Notes: generated from the sequence alone by a model not told the origin. A stretch of DNA of 64,000 nucleotides from Nonomuraea turcica (GCF_030718205.1 NZ_JAUZQF010000010.1:310001-374000); one strand, 5' to 3'. Positions 51,137-60,559 are shown, numbered from the stretch's first letter. A program made the numbers and translations.

Positions 51137-51964
51137 CTAGCGCTGACGGGAGTTGGGCTCCAGCCGCAGCAGGTCGTCGTCGGGGCCGTCGAGCGCGGTC
51201 AGCACCGATTCGATGATGCCGTCGAGTGACACACCCGGCCCCATCAGCCGGGTGAGCTCGCGGCGGGCGAGCGTGTCGAGCCCCTTGTCAAGATCTTCGC
51301 CGTAGTGGTAATGCGCCACGGACAGGTGCCCCTCCATGGCGCGGCGAGCCCGTTCGGTGTCGCGGTCGGCGATCGCCGCGAGGATGTCGTCGTGGTATGG
51401 AGCGCCCTCTCGGACGATCGTGGGGTCGGCGAGGCTGCGCAGCATGTATTCGAAGGTGAGCCCAGCGATCGACAGGAACATCACCTCCAGCACGGAGTTG
51501 CGGGCGGCCCGCGCGATGAGGATGTGGAAGGCGATGTCGGCGCGGGCCTTCTCGACGACATTCCCGGCCATCTCGAAGGCGCTCAGCATCTTGCGCAGCG
51601 CGGTGAGATCGTCCTCGGTCGCGTTTCGCGCGGCCAGCACGGCGGCGTGGGTCTCCAGCATGATCCGCGCGTCGGTCACCTCACGCGGGGTGGCGTTGCG
51701 CCGACGGTAATAGGCCTCCAGCGGGCGGATGCTGTCGACGCTGCTCGGCTCGCGGACGAACGTGCCGCGCCCGGGAATGACCCGGACCAGCCCACGCTCC
51801 TGTAGTTCCTTGATGACTTCGCGGACGGAGGGGCGGCTGAGCCCGAAACGCTGGGCAAGCAGCCGCTCGGAGGGAAGCCGGCTGCCCGGGCTGATCTTCC
51901 CGGTGAGCAGGGCGTCCTCGAGATAAGTGGACAGCATGTCACGCGGAACGGCGTCAATCGTCAC
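51137..51964 (-). CDS. GntR-family regulator, FCD subfamily
   Basis: Repressor of 275 aa. Winged helix: LLTGKISPGSRLPSERLLAQRFGLSRPSVREVIKELQERGLVRVIPGRGTFV. The helical FCD ligand domain (residues about 85-235) contains DARIMLETHAAVLA, FHILIARAARN and HHDD-like metal-site residues (EGAPYHDDILAAI, EGHLSVAHYHYG). GTG 51964 has GGAGG seven bases upstream. Such regulators sense sugar acids and bind TNGTNNNACNA. A matching site lies just upstream of its own gene. Confidence 0.92.
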   Translation of the reverse strand: MTIDAVPRDMLSTYLEDALLTGKISPGSRLPSERLLAQRFGLSRPSVREVIKELQERGLVRVIPGRGTFVREPSSVDSIRPLEAYYRRRNATPREVTDARIMLETHAAVLAARNATEDDLTALRKMLSAFEMAGNVVEKARADIAFHILIARAARNSVLEVMFLSIAGLTFEYMLRSLADPTIVREGAPYHDDILAAIADRDTERARRAMEGHLSVAHYHYGEDLDKGLDTLARRELTRLMGPGVSLDGIIESVLTALDGPDDDLLRLEPNSRQR

Positions 51965-51993
51965 CGGTGATCCTCCCCGACAGCACCCCGCGC

Positions 51994-52002
51994 GGTCAGA
52001 CC
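51994..52002 (-). promoter_or_regulatory. GntR operator, autoregulatory site
   Basis: GGTCAGACC lies 30 bases upstream of the GTG start of the gntR gene. It is identical to the cores at 57355 and 57421, which suggests autoregulation. Confidence 0.65.
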
Positions 52003-52043
52003 GGATGCTATTTCCCGCCCCCGCCGGAGGCAAACGTCCCTGA

Positions 52044-54269
52044 TCATGGTAGCCGACGGTAGGTCATGCGGACGGTGACGTCGTCGACCGCGGCCAGCGG
52101 GATCCGCCCGTCGGCGGGCGGCACCGCGCGGCCGTCGACGGTGATCTCGGTGGGCCGCCCCGCGGCCCACTCGGGAAGGGGCAGGCTCAGGGAGAGCCGG
52201 TCCGGTGCCGGGTGGCTGTCGCCTTGGCGGGTGTAGCGGACGGTGACCGTGATCACGTCCGTGTGCTCGGTCGTGACGTGCAGGCTGACCGGCCCGAAGC
52301 GGGTGGTGCTGCGCTCCAGTTCGATGGTCTGACCGGCCCCGAACCACCCAGCCGGTACGGCAGGCAGCAGTTCGAGTGTGTCGTCCCGCTCGAACAGCAG
52401 CAGATGCCTGACCAGCCGCACGAATTCGGCCGAGGCCCAGTTGTGCGGCATATCCCCCCACAGCTGCCCGTTGCCGGTGGCGGTCAGCGACTGCTCCTCC
52501 CGCCATACGCGGGTGGGCGCGGCATGGTTGGCGAAGGCGTAGAGGTAGTCGACCGCCTTGTCGGCACGGCCCGCGTACAGCCACGCGTGCGCGGCGAACG
52601 AGGCGGCGTAGGGCCAGACGGCGCGGTAGGGCAGCCAGCCGGTCTCGGCAGGAATCCCCTGCTCGTCATCGAGCGCGTCGAACAGCGCCAGCAGGTCGGT
52701 GACCACGTGGTCGTCGGGCTCGAACACCTCTCCCGGCCAGATGGCCTGACACAGCGCCCACGTGGCGCTGCCGGGCCGGATCCGATGCCATGCGGCCACG
52801 TCGGCCTCGACGGGACCCGCGTGGTAGTGATGCGAGCCGCTCTCCGGGTGGATCATGGGCAGGTACGCGAGTCCTTCCTCGCGGTGTCGGCGGGCCGCCT
52901 TGTCGAAGTTGGCGCGCAACTGGAGGTACTGCGCGTGAATCGCGTCGCGATCGGATGCGCGGCCGAGCATCGTCGCTCCCCTGACCGCGGCGCGCAGCCC
53001 CGCGAGCGTCCACAGCGTGGTGGTGTACTCCGCCCGTACACCTGCCACTCCTCCGTCGGCGAACGCCGGCGGCATCAGGCCGTGCAGCGGGTGGCCGATG
53101 GGCAGCGCGTCGGCCTGGCGGCGCAGGTCGGCGATGTGGTCGATGGCGCGCAGCACCACCGCCCAGTGCGAGCTGAGCGCGCCGCGCGGGTCGGCGCTGA
53201 GCTCCGACTGCCGCACCAGCGTGGCGATCGCGATCGCGGTCTCCTTGATGTGCGGCGCCAGCTCCAACCCAGTGATGGAGCCGTCGGGTCTGACCCGGCG
53301 CAGGAGTACACGCACGCCGGCGTCGGCGTCGTCGGCGAAGCCGAGGTAGCGGGCCGTCTCCAGGATGAAATGACCGTCGACGATCCACAAGCCGCGGTAG
53401 ACCGTGGCGCCGACCTGCGGCACCGGCAGCCCGTCGCGGATCTCCCGCGCCTGCAGGAGGTTGCGCACGCAGGCCACCAGCAGGTCCTGCACGGCCGGAT
53501 CGGGCACGGTGATCGGCAGCCGTAGCGCTGGAAGCTCGTCCCAGAAGGCGCGGGCACGGGTCAGGGCGGCCTCGGCCCAGGCCAGGTCCGCGATGGCGGG
53601 CGTCTCGGCCACGGCCGGCTGCGGCAGGACCAGTGCCCCGCCGATACGCCCGCCTGGTCGCAGGATCTCGGGGGTGACGTCAAGGCCGGTGGCGGGGTGG
53701 AATCCGGTCGGGTGGGCGAGATGGAGCCGTTGCGGCCGGTGGACCAGGGCGACAGGGCCGAGCGGCGTGCCGTCTTGTTCGGCGGTGTCGTCCATCCAGA
53801 TCGGCTGGGCAGGAGCCTGCTCGGGCGCCACCGAGTAGGCGACGTGGAACGGTGTCGTGCCACCCGTCAGCACCGCGTCGCGGTCGTGGTGGTCGATATG
53901 CAGTCCGGTGAGCACCTCGCCGTCGTCGCCGATGTGCGTCAGCTCCCACATCACGACATCGGCGCGGAAGCCGTCGTGCTCGTGGGCGAAGGCGGTCAGC
54001 GTGAGCTCCAGCCGGGGGTAGCGCATGGTGGTGACCACGATGGGGCGTGCGGCGGACTCGGTGCGCTGGGTCACCGACACTGGCCGGTCGGCGGTCTGGG
54101 CGGAGAACTCCACGACGGTGGCGAAGTGCCAGGCCGCGAGGTGCGTCTGTGTGAAGCCGTAGAGCAGGGCGCCGTCCTCGCGGACCAGGGTCTTGTGCGG
54201 GTCGTCGGGCAGGCAGATCGCTGTCCAGCGCGAGGGGGGCGCGAACCGGAAGTCGATGGCGTGGGACAC
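52044..54269 (-). CDS. Six-hairpin glycosidase-like enzyme
   Basis: Large cytosolic protein, 741 aa. An N-terminal beta region (about 1-270) is followed by an (alpha/alpha)6-type domain (about 280-650) and a C-terminal beta domain. Features include YRGLWIVDGHFILETARYLG, RPDGSITGLELAPHIKE and AETGWLPYRAVWPYAASFAAHAWLY. Acidic residues in the first and in GQLWGDMPHNWASAEFVRL are candidates for catalysis. GTG 54269 has AAGGAAGG upstream and follows the permease stop by 23 bases. Family level is inferred; the exact GH family and substrate cannot be assigned by eye. Confidence 0.65.
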   Translation of the reverse strand: MSHAIDFRFAPPSRWTAICLPDDPHKTLVREDGALLYGFTQTHLAAWHFATVVEFSAQTADRPVSVTQRTESAARPIVVTTMRYPRLELTLTAFAHEHDGFRADVVMWELTHIGDDGEVLTGLHIDHHDRDAVLTGGTTPFHVAYSVAPEQAPAQPIWMDDTAEQDGTPLGPVALVHRPQRLHLAHPTGFHPATGLDVTPEILRPGGRIGGALVLPQPAVAETPAIADLAWAEAALTRARAFWDELPALRLPITVPDPAVQDLLVACVRNLLQAREIRDGLPVPQVGATVYRGLWIVDGHFILETARYLGFADDADAGVRVLLRRVRPDGSITGLELAPHIKETAIAIATLVRQSELSADPRGALSSHWAVVLRAIDHIADLRRQADALPIGHPLHGLMPPAFADGGVAGVRAEYTTTLWTLAGLRAAVRGATMLGRASDRDAIHAQYLQLRANFDKAARRHREEGLAYLPMIHPESGSHHYHAGPVEADVAAWHRIRPGSATWALCQAIWPGEVFEPDDHVVTDLLALFDALDDEQGIPAETGWLPYRAVWPYAASFAAHAWLYAGRADKAVDYLYAFANHAAPTRVWREEQSLTATGNGQLWGDMPHNWASAEFVRLVRHLLLFERDDTLELLPAVPAGWFGAGQTIELERSTTRFGPVSLHVTTEHTDVITVTVRYTRQGDSHPAPDRLSLSLPLPEWAAGRPTEITVDGRAVPPADGRIPLAAVDDVTVRMTYRRLP

Positions 54270-54292
54270 GTACGGAGCCTTCCTTCTAAGGG

Positions 54293-55114
54293 TCAGCCCT
54301 TGACGGCGCCCTGCAGCATGCCGCGGATCACATGGCGTTGCAGGAAAAGGTAGACGAGGACGACGGGGACGGTGACGATGAGGGCCCCGGCCGACAGGCC
54401 GGCGACGTCCGTGGTGCGCTGGCCGACGAACAGGCCGAGGCCGGCGGGCGCGGTGCGGACGGCCGGATCCTGCAGCAGCACCAGCGACAGCAGGAACTCG
54501 TTCCAGCTCCAGACGAAGAACAGGACCATGAGCGTGGTGACGGCGGGCCGGGCGACAGGCAGCAAGATACGGAACAGGACGGTGAAGGAGTTGGCGCCGT
54601 CCATGCGGGCCGCCTCGATCAGCGCGCGGGGCGTGGAAAGGAAGAAGGCCCGCATCCAGAACGTGCCGAACGACACCGACAACCCGATCTCGGGCAGCAT
54701 CAGGCCCAGGTAGTTGTCGGTGAGACCGAACTGGCGCAGGTCGTAGTAGAGCGGCACGACGGTGGCCTCGTACGGCATGACGATGCCGATCAGCATCACG
54801 TAGAACAGCGGGGTGCTGCCGCGGAACCGCATGGTGCCGAAGGCGTACCCGGTCATGATCGACAGCACCGTCGCGACCGGGACCACCACCACCGCGACGA
54901 TCACGCTCGAGGTGATGAGGTCGCCGAAGGAGCCGGTGGTCCACGCCCGCGCGAAGTTGCCCCACTGCGGATCGTCTGGCCAGCTCAGGCCGGTGACCGG
55001 CGCCCCCTGGGGCTGCAGGGCGACGGAGAGGATGCTGAACAGAGGGAGCAGTACGGCAAGGGCGAACAGGCACAGGAAGGTGTAGGCGCCGAGCCGTTCG
55101 AAACGGGCGTTCAC
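54293..55114 (-). CDS. Carbohydrate ABC transporter permease (MalG type)
   Basis: Permease subunit, 273 aa, six membrane helices. The EAA loop is LIEAARMDGANSFTVLFRILLP (about residues 160-181). Coupled by ATGA to the upstream permease gene. No ATPase gene is in the operon, so a shared MsiK-type ATPase is likely. Confidence 0.93.
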   Translation of the reverse strand: MNARFERLGAYTFLCLFALAVLLPLFSILSVALQPQGAPVTGLSWPDDPQWGNFARAWTTGSFGDLITSSVIVAVVVVPVATVLSIMTGYAFGTMRFRGSTPLFYVMLIGIVMPYEATVVPLYYDLRQFGLTDNYLGLMLPEIGLSVSFGTFWMRAFFLSTPRALIEAARMDGANSFTVLFRILLPVARPAVTTLMVLFFVWSWNEFLLSLVLLQDPAVRTAPAGLGLFVGQRTTDVAGLSAGALIVTVPVVLVYLFLQRHVIRGMLQGAVKG

Positions 55115-55974
55115 AGCTTCTCCCGCAGCAACCGGGTGATCAACAGGACCACGGTGAAGATGAGCACGGTGAGCATCACGGCGACCGCACAGGCTTCGCC
55201 CACGGCCCCCTGGCGGAAGGCCAGCTTGTAGATCTCGAAACCGGGGACGTTGGTGGCGTTGCCCGGGCCGCCACCGGTGGTGACGTAGACCAGGTCGAAG
55301 GAGCGCAGCGCGGCGATCGTGGTGAGCGTGAGCCCCACGGCCATCTCCTGCTTGAGTCCTGGCAAGGTCACCGCGAAGAACTCCCTGACCGGTCCGGCTC
55401 CGTCGACGCGGGCCGCTTCGTACAGACTGGCGTCAATCTTGCTGATGCCGGCCAGGAACAACACCATGCACAGCCCGGACATCACCCAGGTGCCGACCAG
55501 CCCGAGCGCGGGCAGCGCCCAGGTGAAGTCACCCAGCCAGGCGCGGGCCAGCCCGTCCAGGCCGACCGCGGACAGCAGCTGGTTGATGGTCCCCTCGTCG
55601 GCGTACATCCACCGCCACGCGATGCCGACCACCACCGCGGTCACCACCTGGGGCAGGAAGATCACGGTGCGGAAGAAGCTCAGCCCGCGCAGTCGGAACC
55701 GTGACAGTACCGAGGCCAGCACCAGTCCCAGGCCGACGGGCAGCGCGGCGAAGAAGAACAGAAACACCATCGAGTGGCTGAAAGCGGTGCGGACGTCGGG
55801 ATCGGCCAGCTGCTCGGTGTAGTTGTCCAGCCCGGTCCAGGTGCCGAGGGTGATGCCGTCCCAGTCGTACAGCGACAGCCAGGCGGTGTGCCCCAGGGGC
55901 ACCAGAACGAACAGCGCGAAGACCAGGAAACCGGGCAGGATGTACAGGTAGGCGACTCTGGAGTTGGCCCTCAT
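55111..55974 (-). CDS. Sugar ABC transporter permease (MalF type)
   Basis: Permease subunit, 287 aa. Starts with LYILPGFLVFALFVLVPLGHTAW. The EAA loop is LYEAARVDGAGPVREFFAVTLP near residue 185. Follows the binding-protein gene by six bases and overlaps the next permease gene by ATGA. Confidence 0.93.
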   Translation of the reverse strand: MRANSRVAYLYILPGFLVFALFVLVPLGHTAWLSLYDWDGITLGTWTGLDNYTEQLADPDVRTAFSHSMVFLFFFAALPVGLGLVLASVLSRFRLRGLSFFRTVIFLPQVVTAVVVGIAWRWMYADEGTINQLLSAVGLDGLARAWLGDFTWALPALGLVGTWVMSGLCMVLFLAGISKIDASLYEAARVDGAGPVREFFAVTLPGLKQEMAVGLTLTTIAALRSFDLVYVTTGGGPGNATNVPGFEIYKLAFRQGAVGEACAVAVMLTVLIFTVVLLITRLLREKL

Positions 55975-55980
55975 ATCGCC

Positions 55981-57330
55981 CTAGCCGTTGCCGCGTTCGT
56001 CGGCCCAGTTCTCCTGAACCGTGGAGATGAGCTTGTCCGGCGTCGTCTTACCGGCGATCAGCTGCTGGACCGCGGGGAAGAGGGTGTCGCCCATCGACGG
56101 GGTCGCCCAGTCGAGGTAGAGCGCCAGCCCGTCGTCGGCGAGAACCTGCTGCCAGGTCTCCACCAAACCCTCCTGGGCACTGCCCGCCTTGGGCTGGCCC
56201 GTGTCACGCTCGGCGACGGGCAGGTAACCGCCCTGGAAGAGCGTGGCCGCGTTCTCCGGCCGGGTCATGAAGTCGATGAAGTTGGCGGCGACGTCGGGGT
56301 ACTTGGTCTTGGCGGAGATGCTGAACGGCGAGGTGGTCGCGCCCGTCGCGCGGACCGGGTCACCGGCCTTGACCGGCGGCATCGCGGTGAATCCTGCCTT
56401 GCCGTCCATGTTCTCGTCGATACGCGACCGGTTCCAGCTGCCGGAGACCATGAAGACGCCCTCGCCCTTGATGAACTTGCCGACGCCGTCGCTGTCGGAG
56501 GTGCCGTTGGCGGAGGAGTCGATGTAGCCGGCCTTGGCCCATTCCGCGAGGGTCTTGGTGGCCTGCTGCACACCGGGACTGTCGAAGGTGGCGCCCTTGC
56601 GGCCGTAGACCCAGTTGAGCCCGTTCTCGAGCGGCTCGTACTGAGCGATCAGGTCGGACAGCACGTGATTGCCCGGCCAGGCCTCCAGGTTGCCGAGCTG
56701 GATCGGCGTCTCGCCCGCCGCTTTGGCCTTGGCCAGCGCGTCCTGGAAGGCGGCCAGATCCTTGAAGGGGGTGGTGATGCCGAGCTTGGCGAGCTTGTCC
56801 CGGTTGTAGTAGATGCCGACCAGGTTGCCGCCCAAGGCTATGCCGTACAGCTCGCCAGTGCCGAAGGTCTTGCCGTCCTTGGAGAACCGGGCCTGGTCGA
56901 GCAGGCCAGGCTTGAACCGCTCGCTCCAGCCATACAGCTTGGCGTACTCATCCAGCGGCCGGAGCAGGCCCGCCTGGACCAGCGGGCCCTGCATCGTCTG
57001 CGCCTGGCCGGCCTGGGCGATGTCGGGCGCCGATTCCGAGGACATCTGCAGCTTGATGTTCTTGCCGTAGTCGGCGAAGGCCGTGTACGTCGGTTTGATC
57101 GTGATGTTGGGGTGAAGCTGCTGATACTTGGCGGCCAGCTGCTCGATCGCCTTCCCTTGGCCGCCTTCCTCGAAGTGGCTCAGTGTCAACGTGACCGGCT
57201 CGGTCGGTAGCGCACTGGACACGGCCTTGCCCGCGTCGGGGGCTTCGGTGGGTGCGGCACCAGGGGCGCAGGCCGTCACGGTGGCGGCGATGAGGGCCAG
57301 GCCGGCGATCGTACGTGTCGTCAACGTCAT
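55981..57330 (-). CDS. Sugar ABC transporter substrate-binding lipoprotein
   Basis: CUT1-type binding protein, 449 aa, with signal peptide and lipobox VTAC. Typical segments are VTLTLSHFEEGGQGKAIEQLAAKYQ, YYNRDKLAKLGI and MVSGSWNRSRI. ATG 57330 has AAAGGAG eight bases upstream; the frame continues to 57393 without a ribosome site. It heads the leftward operon importer-glycosidase and is divergent from the dehydratase gene, with two GntR sites in between. Confidence 0.93.
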   Translation of the reverse strand: MTLTTRTIAGLALIAATVTACAPGAAPTEAPDAGKAVSSALPTEPVTLTLSHFEEGGQGKAIEQLAAKYQQLHPNITIKPTYTAFADYGKNIKLQMSSESAPDIAQAGQAQTMQGPLVQAGLLRPLDEYAKLYGWSERFKPGLLDQARFSKDGKTFGTGELYGIALGGNLVGIYYNRDKLAKLGITTPFKDLAAFQDALAKAKAAGETPIQLGNLEAWPGNHVLSDLIAQYEPLENGLNWVYGRKGATFDSPGVQQATKTLAEWAKAGYIDSSANGTSDSDGVGKFIKGEGVFMVSGSWNRSRIDENMDGKAGFTAMPPVKAGDPVRATGATTSPFSISAKTKYPDVAANFIDFMTRPENAATLFQGGYLPVAERDTGQPKAGSAQEGLVETWQQVLADDGLALYLDWATPSMGDTLFPAVQQLIAGKTTPDKLISTVQENWADERGNG

Positions 57331-57354
57331 CGCAGACTCCTTTGCGGGCTTACC

Positions 57355-57429
57355 GGTCAGACCACCATCTAGGTAAACGGAAGGTTTCGTCAACCATGCC
57401 GGCCACCATCTAGGAGTTGCGGTCAGACC
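57355..57429. promoter_or_regulatory. Two GntR operators between divergent importer and dehydratase genes
   Basis: GGTCAGACC occurs at 57355-57363, next to the importer start, and at 57421-57429, next to the dehydratase gene. The second overlaps TTGCGG (57417-57422), a possible -35 for GATAAG (57439-57444). CCACCATCTAGG is also repeated directly at 57362-57373 and 57403-57414, 41 bases apart. This arrangement would let one repressor close both promoters. Confidence 0.7.
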
Positions 57430-57453
57430 AGTCTGGCCGATAAGAAGACATGC

Positions 57454-58683
57454 ATGAGCATCGAAGGCATCGAGACACTCGTCGTCGAGGAACTGCCCAA
57501 CCTGCTACTGGTTCAGGTGCACCTTGAGTCGGGAACCGTCGGGCTGGGCGAGACCTACTACGGGGCCTCCGCGGCCGAGGCGCACCTCCACGAGGCTCTG
57601 GCGCCCACCCTGATCGGGCGCGCCATGCCGCGGGACGCGGACGAGCTGCGGGCGCTGCTGACGGAGCTGGAGGGCTATGTCGGCTACCTGGGCAGCGGCG
57701 CCGAGGTCCGCGCGCTGTCGGCCATTGACCTGGCACTGTGGGACGCGATGGGTCAGGAGGCCGGCCTGCCGCTGGCCGAACTGCTCGGCGGCCGGGTCAG
57801 GAGCGACGTGCAGATCTACAACACCTGCGCGGGCCCGCACTACATGCGCCACCCCAGCGGCCAGAAGTCGGCCAACTGGGGGGTGGCCGGCGAAGGACGC
57901 TACGAGGACCTCTACGGCTTCCTCCACCACGCCGACCGGCTGGCCGAGGATCTCCTGTCCGAGGGGGTGTCAGCCATGAAGATCTGGCCCTTCGACGTCT
58001 ACGCCGAACGTTCGGCGGGACGAGAGATCAGCCGGGCCGACCTCGATGCCGGACTCGGCCCCTTGCGCAAGGTGCGCGACGCCGTCGGTGATCGCATGCG
58101 CCTCCTCGTGGAGCTGCACGGCTTGTGGGAGCCTTCCGTGGCGCGGGTCATTCTGGCGGCGCTCGCGGAGTTCGATCCCCTGTGGGTCGAGGACCCGATA
58201 CGGCCGGATCGCTACGCCGAGCTCGGCGAACTGCGAGCGACCAGCCCGGTTCCGATCGCCGCCGGTGAGACGCTGGGTGGCCGCACGGCCGTGACCCCTC
58301 TGCTCGATCGGCGCGGGGTGGACGTCCTCATCGCCGACCTCGGCTGGTGTGGCGGGATCAGCGAGGTGCTGGCTCTGGCCGAGCACACGCTCGCGGCCGA
58401 AGTGCCCCTTGCGCTGCACGACTGCAGCGGGCCCGTGGTGCTGGGCGCCTCGGCGCACCTGGCCGTCCATCTGCCGCACGTGTTCATCCAGGAGACCACC
58501 AGGGCCTACTACGCCAGCTGGTATCCGCAGCTTGTCACCGGCCTGCCGGACATCTCCGCCGGTCGGCTGAGCCCGGGAACGGCCCCCGGCCACGGAGTCC
58601 GGCTCCGCCCCGATCTCGACCAGAGCGCCACTGTACGCCGCCGCGTAACCGGCGCCACCCATCCCCTCCCGCTGGCCCGATAA
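57454..58683 (+). CDS. Mandelate racemase/enolase-superfamily sugar-acid dehydratase
   Basis: Metal-dependent enolase-superfamily enzyme, 409 aa. The capping domain is followed by the barrel. The motif MKIWPFD near residue 175 contains the Lys. Metal ligands are in LVELHG, WVEDPI and AGETLGG. LHDCSGPVVLGASAHLA carries the candidate catalytic His. Relatives dehydrate acid sugars or epimerise. With an SDR, a glycosidase and an importer under one operator, a sugar-acid pathway is likely; the substrate is unknown. Confidence 0.88.
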   Translation: MSIEGIETLVVEELPNLLLVQVHLESGTVGLGETYYGASAAEAHLHEALAPTLIGRAMPRDADELRALLTELEGYVGYLGSGAEVRALSAIDLALWDAMGQEAGLPLAELLGGRVRSDVQIYNTCAGPHYMRHPSGQKSANWGVAGEGRYEDLYGFLHHADRLAEDLLSEGVSAMKIWPFDVYAERSAGREISRADLDAGLGPLRKVRDAVGDRMRLLVELHGLWEPSVARVILAALAEFDPLWVEDPIRPDRYAELGELRATSPVPIAAGETLGGRTAVTPLLDRRGVDVLIADLGWCGGISEVLALAEHTLAAEVPLALHDCSGPVVLGASAHLAVHLPHVFIQETTRAYYASWYPQLVTGLPDISAGRLSPGTAPGHGVRLRPDLDQSATVRRRVTGATHPLPLAR

Positions 58684-58766
58684 CCAGCGCTCGCCTGGCC
58701 CCTCGAAGGGCTGTACAGGTGGCGGGCGCTCAGGCATGTGGTCACGGCATTTCCGCCGCAGACCAA

Positions 58767-60470
58767 TTAGGGATAGAGCGTGATTTTTCCGTGCGTGTCG
58801 CCCGATTCCGCCCTGCGGTGGATCTCGGGCAGCTCGGACAGGGCGTGTGACTCCGCGACCTCCACCGCGAGCCGTCCCTCGTCGATCAGGGCCGCCATCG
58901 CGACCAGTTGTCCGGGGTCGTAACGCATCACGAAATGTGTGCCACCCTCGATGGGGGTGGCGATGGTGACGATCACCCGGCCCAGCCCGGCCAGGGCTCT
59001 GGCCGCGTCCTCAGGGATCGGGATCAGGTTCAGCAGCACGTCCATGCCGCCGGGCAGCGGAGCCTCGGTGTAGTCGACGACTTCGTCGGCACCGATCCGT
59101 CTCACCGCATCGGCGCTGCGCGGGCCGGCCGTGGCGGTCACGTGCGCGCCTGCCAGCTTGGCCAACGGCACGGCGAACCGGCCGACGCCGCCGCCCGCGC
59201 CGTTGATCAGCACGCGCTGCCCCGGCGTGATGCGGGCGTGCTCGAAGATCGCCTGCCAGGCGGTGAGCCCGGCCACGGGGATGGCGCCCGCGTCCGCGAG
59301 CGGGATGCTCTCCGGCGCCTTGACCAGGACGTCCGCGGGCGCGGCGACGTACTCGGCCGCGGCGCCGCTCACCATGCCGAAGACCCGGTCCCCCGGCACC
59401 AGGGTGGTGACGCCCGCGCCGGTCTCGACGACCGTGCCGGAGACGTCCCAGCCGAGCGTGTGCGGCAGGGTCGCCTGGAACACCTCGGGAAGCAGCCCGG
59501 AGCGCAGGCCGACCTCCGACGGGTTGAACGAGGTGGCCGCCACCTCGACGAGCACCTCCCCAGGTCCCGGACGGGGGGTGGGAACCTCGTCCTGGCGGAT
59601 CATCGAGGCGTCACCGAACCGGTGGATACGTGCCGCCCGCATCGTGGGCGCCGCCTTCGGAGGGGTGCGGAACGCGCCGGCGTGCTCCACCACCCACTGC
59701 CGGAACGTGCTCGCGGGGCTCTTCGTGACCTCCTCGACCGTCGAGGTGACCGATGCCTGCACCCGGCTCCCCTCGGCCTGGGCCTGGAGGACGCCGTCCA
59801 CCGCCTCAGGTGGCCAGCCCCTGGCCAGGAGGTCCGGGTGGGCGCGGTCCAGCGGGATCTCCTCCCAGCGGGCGGGTATCCCGGTGACCTCGGAGATGAT
59901 CCGCACCTGGTCGGCCTGCGTGATCGCTTCGGGGCCCGTCAGCTCGTACGCCGCGCCGTGGTGCCCCTCGTCCAGCAACGCCCGCACGGCCACGGCCGCG
60001 ATGTCCCGCTCGTGCACCACCGGGCCGGCGGCCTGCCCGTACGCGCCGCGCACCGCACCCGCCCGCACCTGCCGAGCCCACCGCAAGGCGTTGGCCGCGA
60101 AGGCGTGCGGGCGCAGGAACGTCCACTCCGTGCCCGACTCTTCGATCAGCCGCTCGACCTCGCGTTCGTGATCGCGCCGCGCCGCCGACGAGAGATAGAC
60201 GATCTTCCCCGACCAACCGACCCCGACCGACCTCCCGGTACGCCGGGCCCGCCCGGCGACGGCATCGACCACCGCCCGCGCCCCCTCGGCCGTGGCGAAC
60301 GGCCACACCAGGAACACCGCCTCCACCCCGTCGAGCGGCATCGTGGCCGGATCGGTCAGATCACCCGTGCTCCTGCTCAGGGCCACGGGCTCGGCCCCGG
60401 CTTCCTTCAACAACGCCATGACGTGCCGGCCGACGGTTCCGGTCGCGCCGGTCACCAGGACTCGCTTCAT
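58767..60470 (-). CDS. Fused NmrA-like and MDR quinone-oxidoreductase protein
   Basis: Two complete NAD(P)-binding modules in 567 aa. Residues 1-265 form an atypical SDR/NmrA unit (VLVTGATGTVGRHV, VYLSSAARRD, WTFLRPHAFAANAL). Residues 277-567 form a zinc-free MDR unit (MRAARIHRFGDASMI, GWDVSGTVVETGAGV, LINGAGGGVGRFAVPLAKLAGA). ATG 60470 fits the NmrA start. Divergent from an AraC regulator. The fusion implies two linked redox steps or a redox sensor with reductase. Frame is clean, with no sign of an assembly join. Confidence 0.88.
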   Translation of the reverse strand: MKRVLVTGATGTVGRHVMALLKEAGAEPVALSRSTGDLTDPATMPLDGVEAVFLVWPFATAEGARAVVDAVAGRARRTGRSVGVGWSGKIVYLSSAARRDHEREVERLIEESGTEWTFLRPHAFAANALRWARQVRAGAVRGAYGQAAGPVVHERDIAAVAVRALLDEGHHGAAYELTGPEAITQADQVRIISEVTGIPARWEEIPLDRAHPDLLARGWPPEAVDGVLQAQAEGSRVQASVTSTVEEVTKSPASTFRQWVVEHAGAFRTPPKAAPTMRAARIHRFGDASMIRQDEVPTPRPGPGEVLVEVAATSFNPSEVGLRSGLLPEVFQATLPHTLGWDVSGTVVETGAGVTTLVPGDRVFGMVSGAAAEYVAAPADVLVKAPESIPLADAGAIPVAGLTAWQAIFEHARITPGQRVLINGAGGGVGRFAVPLAKLAGAHVTATAGPRSADAVRRIGADEVVDYTEAPLPGGMDVLLNLIPIPEDAARALAGLGRVIVTIATPIEGGTHFVMRYDPGQLVAMAALIDEGRLAVEVAESHALSELPEIHRRAESGDTHGKITLYP

Positions 60471-60517
60471 GGGCACAACCGTAGAGATGCCGGGAGAGAT
60501 GCCCAATGCGTTGCTAT

Positions 60518-60543
60518 CTGAGATTCATACGTCATCGTCTCAG
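60518..60543. promoter_or_regulatory. Candidate AraC operator in divergent gap
   Basis: CTGAGA (60518-60523) and TCTCAG (60538-60543) form an inverted repeat with a 14-base centre, 17 bases before the araC-type start and 48 bases from the fused oxidoreductase start. It is placed to control both genes. Confidence 0.4.
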
Positions 60544-60559
60544 TCGCTAGAGTCGCGCT

